A stretch of DNA of 14,038 nt from the NCBI GenBank assembly GCA_964561005.1, contig CAZLNO010000100.1:1-14038 (forward strand). The letters run 5' to 3'. How positions within the stretch are numbered: the first letter of the stretch is position 1; every line of letters begins with the position of its first letter. This stretch comes from CAZLNO01 sp964561005. Lineage in GTDB: Bacteria > Pseudomonadota > Alphaproteobacteria > Kiloniellales > Rhodovibrionaceae. The notes below the pieces were generated by a model. It did no database searches, had not been told where the DNA came from, and saw only the letters and a program-made list of their open reading frames with translations. The position numbers and the translations under genes were made by a program. Shown here in pieces: positions 13,122 to 14,038 of the stretch.

Positions 13122-13162
13122 GGCGTTCTGCCTCCCAATACCATGTTTGTTCTTGTGTTTTG

Positions 13163-13193
13163 CGGCCCCGGCGGGATCGCCGTCGCGGGGCCG
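13163..13193 (-). other. Hairpin between the VOC gene and the dehydrogenase genes
   Basis: CGGCCCCG (13163-13170) pairs with CGGGGCCG (13186-13193) over a 15-base loop that itself contains GGCG/CGCC. It lies 14 bases after the VOC stop on the minus strand. No T-run follows on that strand. It may trim transcription or protect the upstream message. Confidence 0.4.
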
Positions 13194-13207
13194 GCGGGCG
13201 GTGCGGG

Positions 13208-13603
13208 TTACTGATAGCGCCCGTGGCGCTGCAGCACCTCGATCTTGTAGCCGTCCGGGTCCTCGACGAAGAAGAACTTGGCCATCAGCCCGCCGTCGCG
13301 GTGGAACTCCTTGATGTCCTTGGGGTTCAGCCCGAGCGACTGGAAGCGCGCGTGTTCCGCCTCCAGGTCGTCGACCGCGAAGGCGACGTGGCCGTAGGCC
13401 TCGCCGTGCTCGTACGGCTCCTCGCGGCCCTTGTTGACCGTCAGCTCGATCTCGAAGTCGTTCTCCGGGTTGCGAAGATAGACCAGCGTGAAGCCGTCGA
13501 ACTCGAAGCGGTCGGCGACCTCCAGGCCGAAGGCCTTGTTGTAGAAGTCGATCGAGCGGTCCGCGTCGAGCACGCGGATCATCATGTGGATCGCCTTGGC
13601 CAT
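13208..13603 (-). CDS. VOC family protein, glyoxalase I (lactoylglutathione lyase)-like
   Basis: 131 residues, the length of bacterial GloA. The two beta-alpha-beta-beta-beta modules are at about 4-55 and 68-125. All four metal ligands of glyoxalase I can be placed: His6 (IHMMIRVLD), Glu53 (FEIELTVN), His72 (YGHVAFAVDD) and Glu122 (YKIEVLQRH). YRxFLG-type helix wording is here FYNKAFGLEV (20-29). Glyoxalase I turns the methylglyoxal-glutathione adduct into S-lactoylglutathione. The insert GREEPYEHG (59-67) differs from E. coli GloA, so another VOC substrate is possible. AAGGAGGA lies just before the ATG, an excellent ribosome site. It is followed after 86 bases by the dehydrogenase small subunit gene, with a hairpin between. 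Confidence 0.9.
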   Translation of the reverse strand: MAKAIHMMIRVLDADRSIDFYNKAFGLEVADRFEFDGFTLVYLRNPENDFEIELTVNKGREEPYEHGEAYGHVAFAVDDLEAEHARFQSLGLNPKDIKEFHRDGGLMAKFFFVEDPDGYKIEVLQRHGRYQ

Positions 13604-13648
13604 GCGTCCTCCTTCCGTCGTGAGTGATCCGGAACGGGAGTCTACGCG

Positions 13649-13660
13649 GCCGCCGGCGGC
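13649..13660. terminator. Perfect GC palindrome after the ribbon-helix-helix gene
   Basis: GCCGCCGGCGGC is its own reverse complement and lies 18 bases beyond the stop of the ribbon-helix-helix gene on the minus strand. The stem is short and no T-run follows, so a terminator role is weakly supported. Confidence 0.25.
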
Positions 13661-13678
13661 GTTGGTGGTAGCCAGCTA

Positions 13679-13996
13679 CTACAGCGCCGGTTCGACCGTC
13701 GGCGCCTCCGCGCCGTCCTCCGCCGAGGGCACCGCGTCCGGGTGCTTGAGGTAGATCACGCAGGCATTGCGCAGCAGCGAGGCGAAGTTCCCGACGTCGC
13801 CGTGAATTTCCTGCGCCTCGTCATGCAGCTTGGACAGGAAGCGCGGCGTGGTCATCCCCTGCCGCGCGGCGATCTCGTCCAGGATGTCCCAGAACTGCGC
13901 CTCCAGCCGGATGCTGGTGGCATAGCCCGCCAGGCGCACCGAGCGGGTCCGGTACGCATAGCTGGCCGGGTCCTGCCCCGCGAAAATGTTGCACAT
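13679..13996 (-). CDS. Ribbon-helix-helix domain protein (RHH_4 type)
   Basis: 105 residues. TRSVRLAGYATSIRLEAQFWDILDEIAARQGMTTPRFLSKLHDE (17-60) is the ribbon-helix-helix motif of the RHH_4 group: a beta strand SIRLE, helix FWDILDEIAARQG, turn, and helix TPRFLSKLHDE. These proteins are widespread in alphaproteobacteria and are sometimes mislabelled arylsulfate sulfotransferase; DNA binding is inferred from the fold. The C-terminal region (61-105) has a helix FASLLRNACVIYLKHP and an acidic tail. The ATG at 13996 is preferred to the GTG at 14002, because GGGAGG lies 7 bases before the ATG but only 1 base before the GTG. It precedes the VOC gene on the same strand by 75 bases and could control its neighbours, or itself. 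Confidence 0.85.
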   Translation of the reverse strand: MCNIFAGQDPASYAYRTRSVRLAGYATSIRLEAQFWDILDEIAARQGMTTPRFLSKLHDEAQEIHGDVGNFASLLRNACVIYLKHPDAVPSAEDGAEAPTVEPAL

Positions 13997-14003
13997 GAGC
14001 ACG

Positions 14004-14009
14004 CCTCCC
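14004..14009 (-). promoter_or_regulatory. Shine-Dalgarno site that sets the start at 13996
   Basis: GGGAGG on the minus strand, 7 bases before the ATG at 13996 and too close to the alternative GTG at 14002. Confidence 0.65.
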
Positions 14010-14038
14010 GAGGACCGCGTTCGTTGGCCGGCGGGCAG

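Noticed and set aside
10827..13214. A 795-codon open frame on the plus strand
   Set aside because: It runs antisense to cdd's start region, the GMC gene and the small subunit gene, all of which have clear family motifs. Long stop-free antisense frames are expected at this GC content, and its translation is rich in His, Val, Gly and Arg without domain motifs.
14000..14002. GTG start for the ribbon-helix-helix protein
   Set aside because: The Shine-Dalgarno sequence would be only 1 base away; the ATG two codons later is well spaced.
1..14038. CRISPR arrays, tRNA or rRNA genes, insertion sequences, prophage or attachment sites
   Set aside because: No regularly spaced repeats, no transposase or integrase motifs and no tRNA-like cloverleaf were seen in any intergenic stretch.

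Overview
The window looks like a piece of a very GC-rich alphaproteobacterial chromosome, most likely from Rhodospirillales or a related order. This rests on third-position GC bias throughout, the mtaB-ftsY overlap, a DUF1674/SDHAF4-type protein ending in a PTRYGDWERGGICYDF-like tail, and a small ribbon-helix-helix protein of a mostly alphaproteobacterial family. No rRNA, tRNA, CRISPR array, integrase or insertion sequence was recognised, and codon use looks uniform. Most of the content is core or housekeeping genes.

Left part (1-2345): the end of the tRNA methylthiotransferase gene mtaB overlaps ftsY (signal recognition particle receptor). ftsY converges on a NUDIX hydrolase gene, and one palindrome spans both stop codons. 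A small unrecognised protein follows on the minus strand, with a clear promoter and Shine-Dalgarno sequence.

Middle part (2346-5320): an AT-richer divergent intergenic region precedes a DUF1848 protein with a radical-SAM-like cysteine cluster, probably started at TTG. Next come a flavodoxin-fold quinone/NAD(P)H oxidoreductase, the wreck of an M24 (Xaa-Pro peptidase-like) gene reduced to its two ends, a tiny membrane protein and an SRPBCC (START-like) protein.

Centre right (5297-10839): recX on the minus strand, two tandem paralogous ABC-2 permeases without an ATPase beside them, rsmB, htpX (with a heat-shock-like promoter and a terminator), the SDHAF4-like gene and cytidine deaminase.

Right part (10892-13996): a minus-strand group made of a ribbon-helix-helix protein, a glyoxalase I-like VOC protein, a Tat-exported small subunit resembling gluconate 2-dehydrogenase subunit 3, and a GMC-family FAD dehydrogenase large subunit. 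The last two probably form a periplasmic dehydrogenase. Its cytochrome c partner is not in the window, and its large subunit has a cysteine pattern that could hold an Fe-S cluster.

I did not find a convincing entirely new system. The most useful leads are the deleted M24 gene, the dehydrogenase without a cytochrome, the ATPase-less permease pair, the DUF1848 protein with repeated heptamers upstream, the compact convergent junctions that each carry a hairpin, and the paired hairpins between htpX and rsmB.
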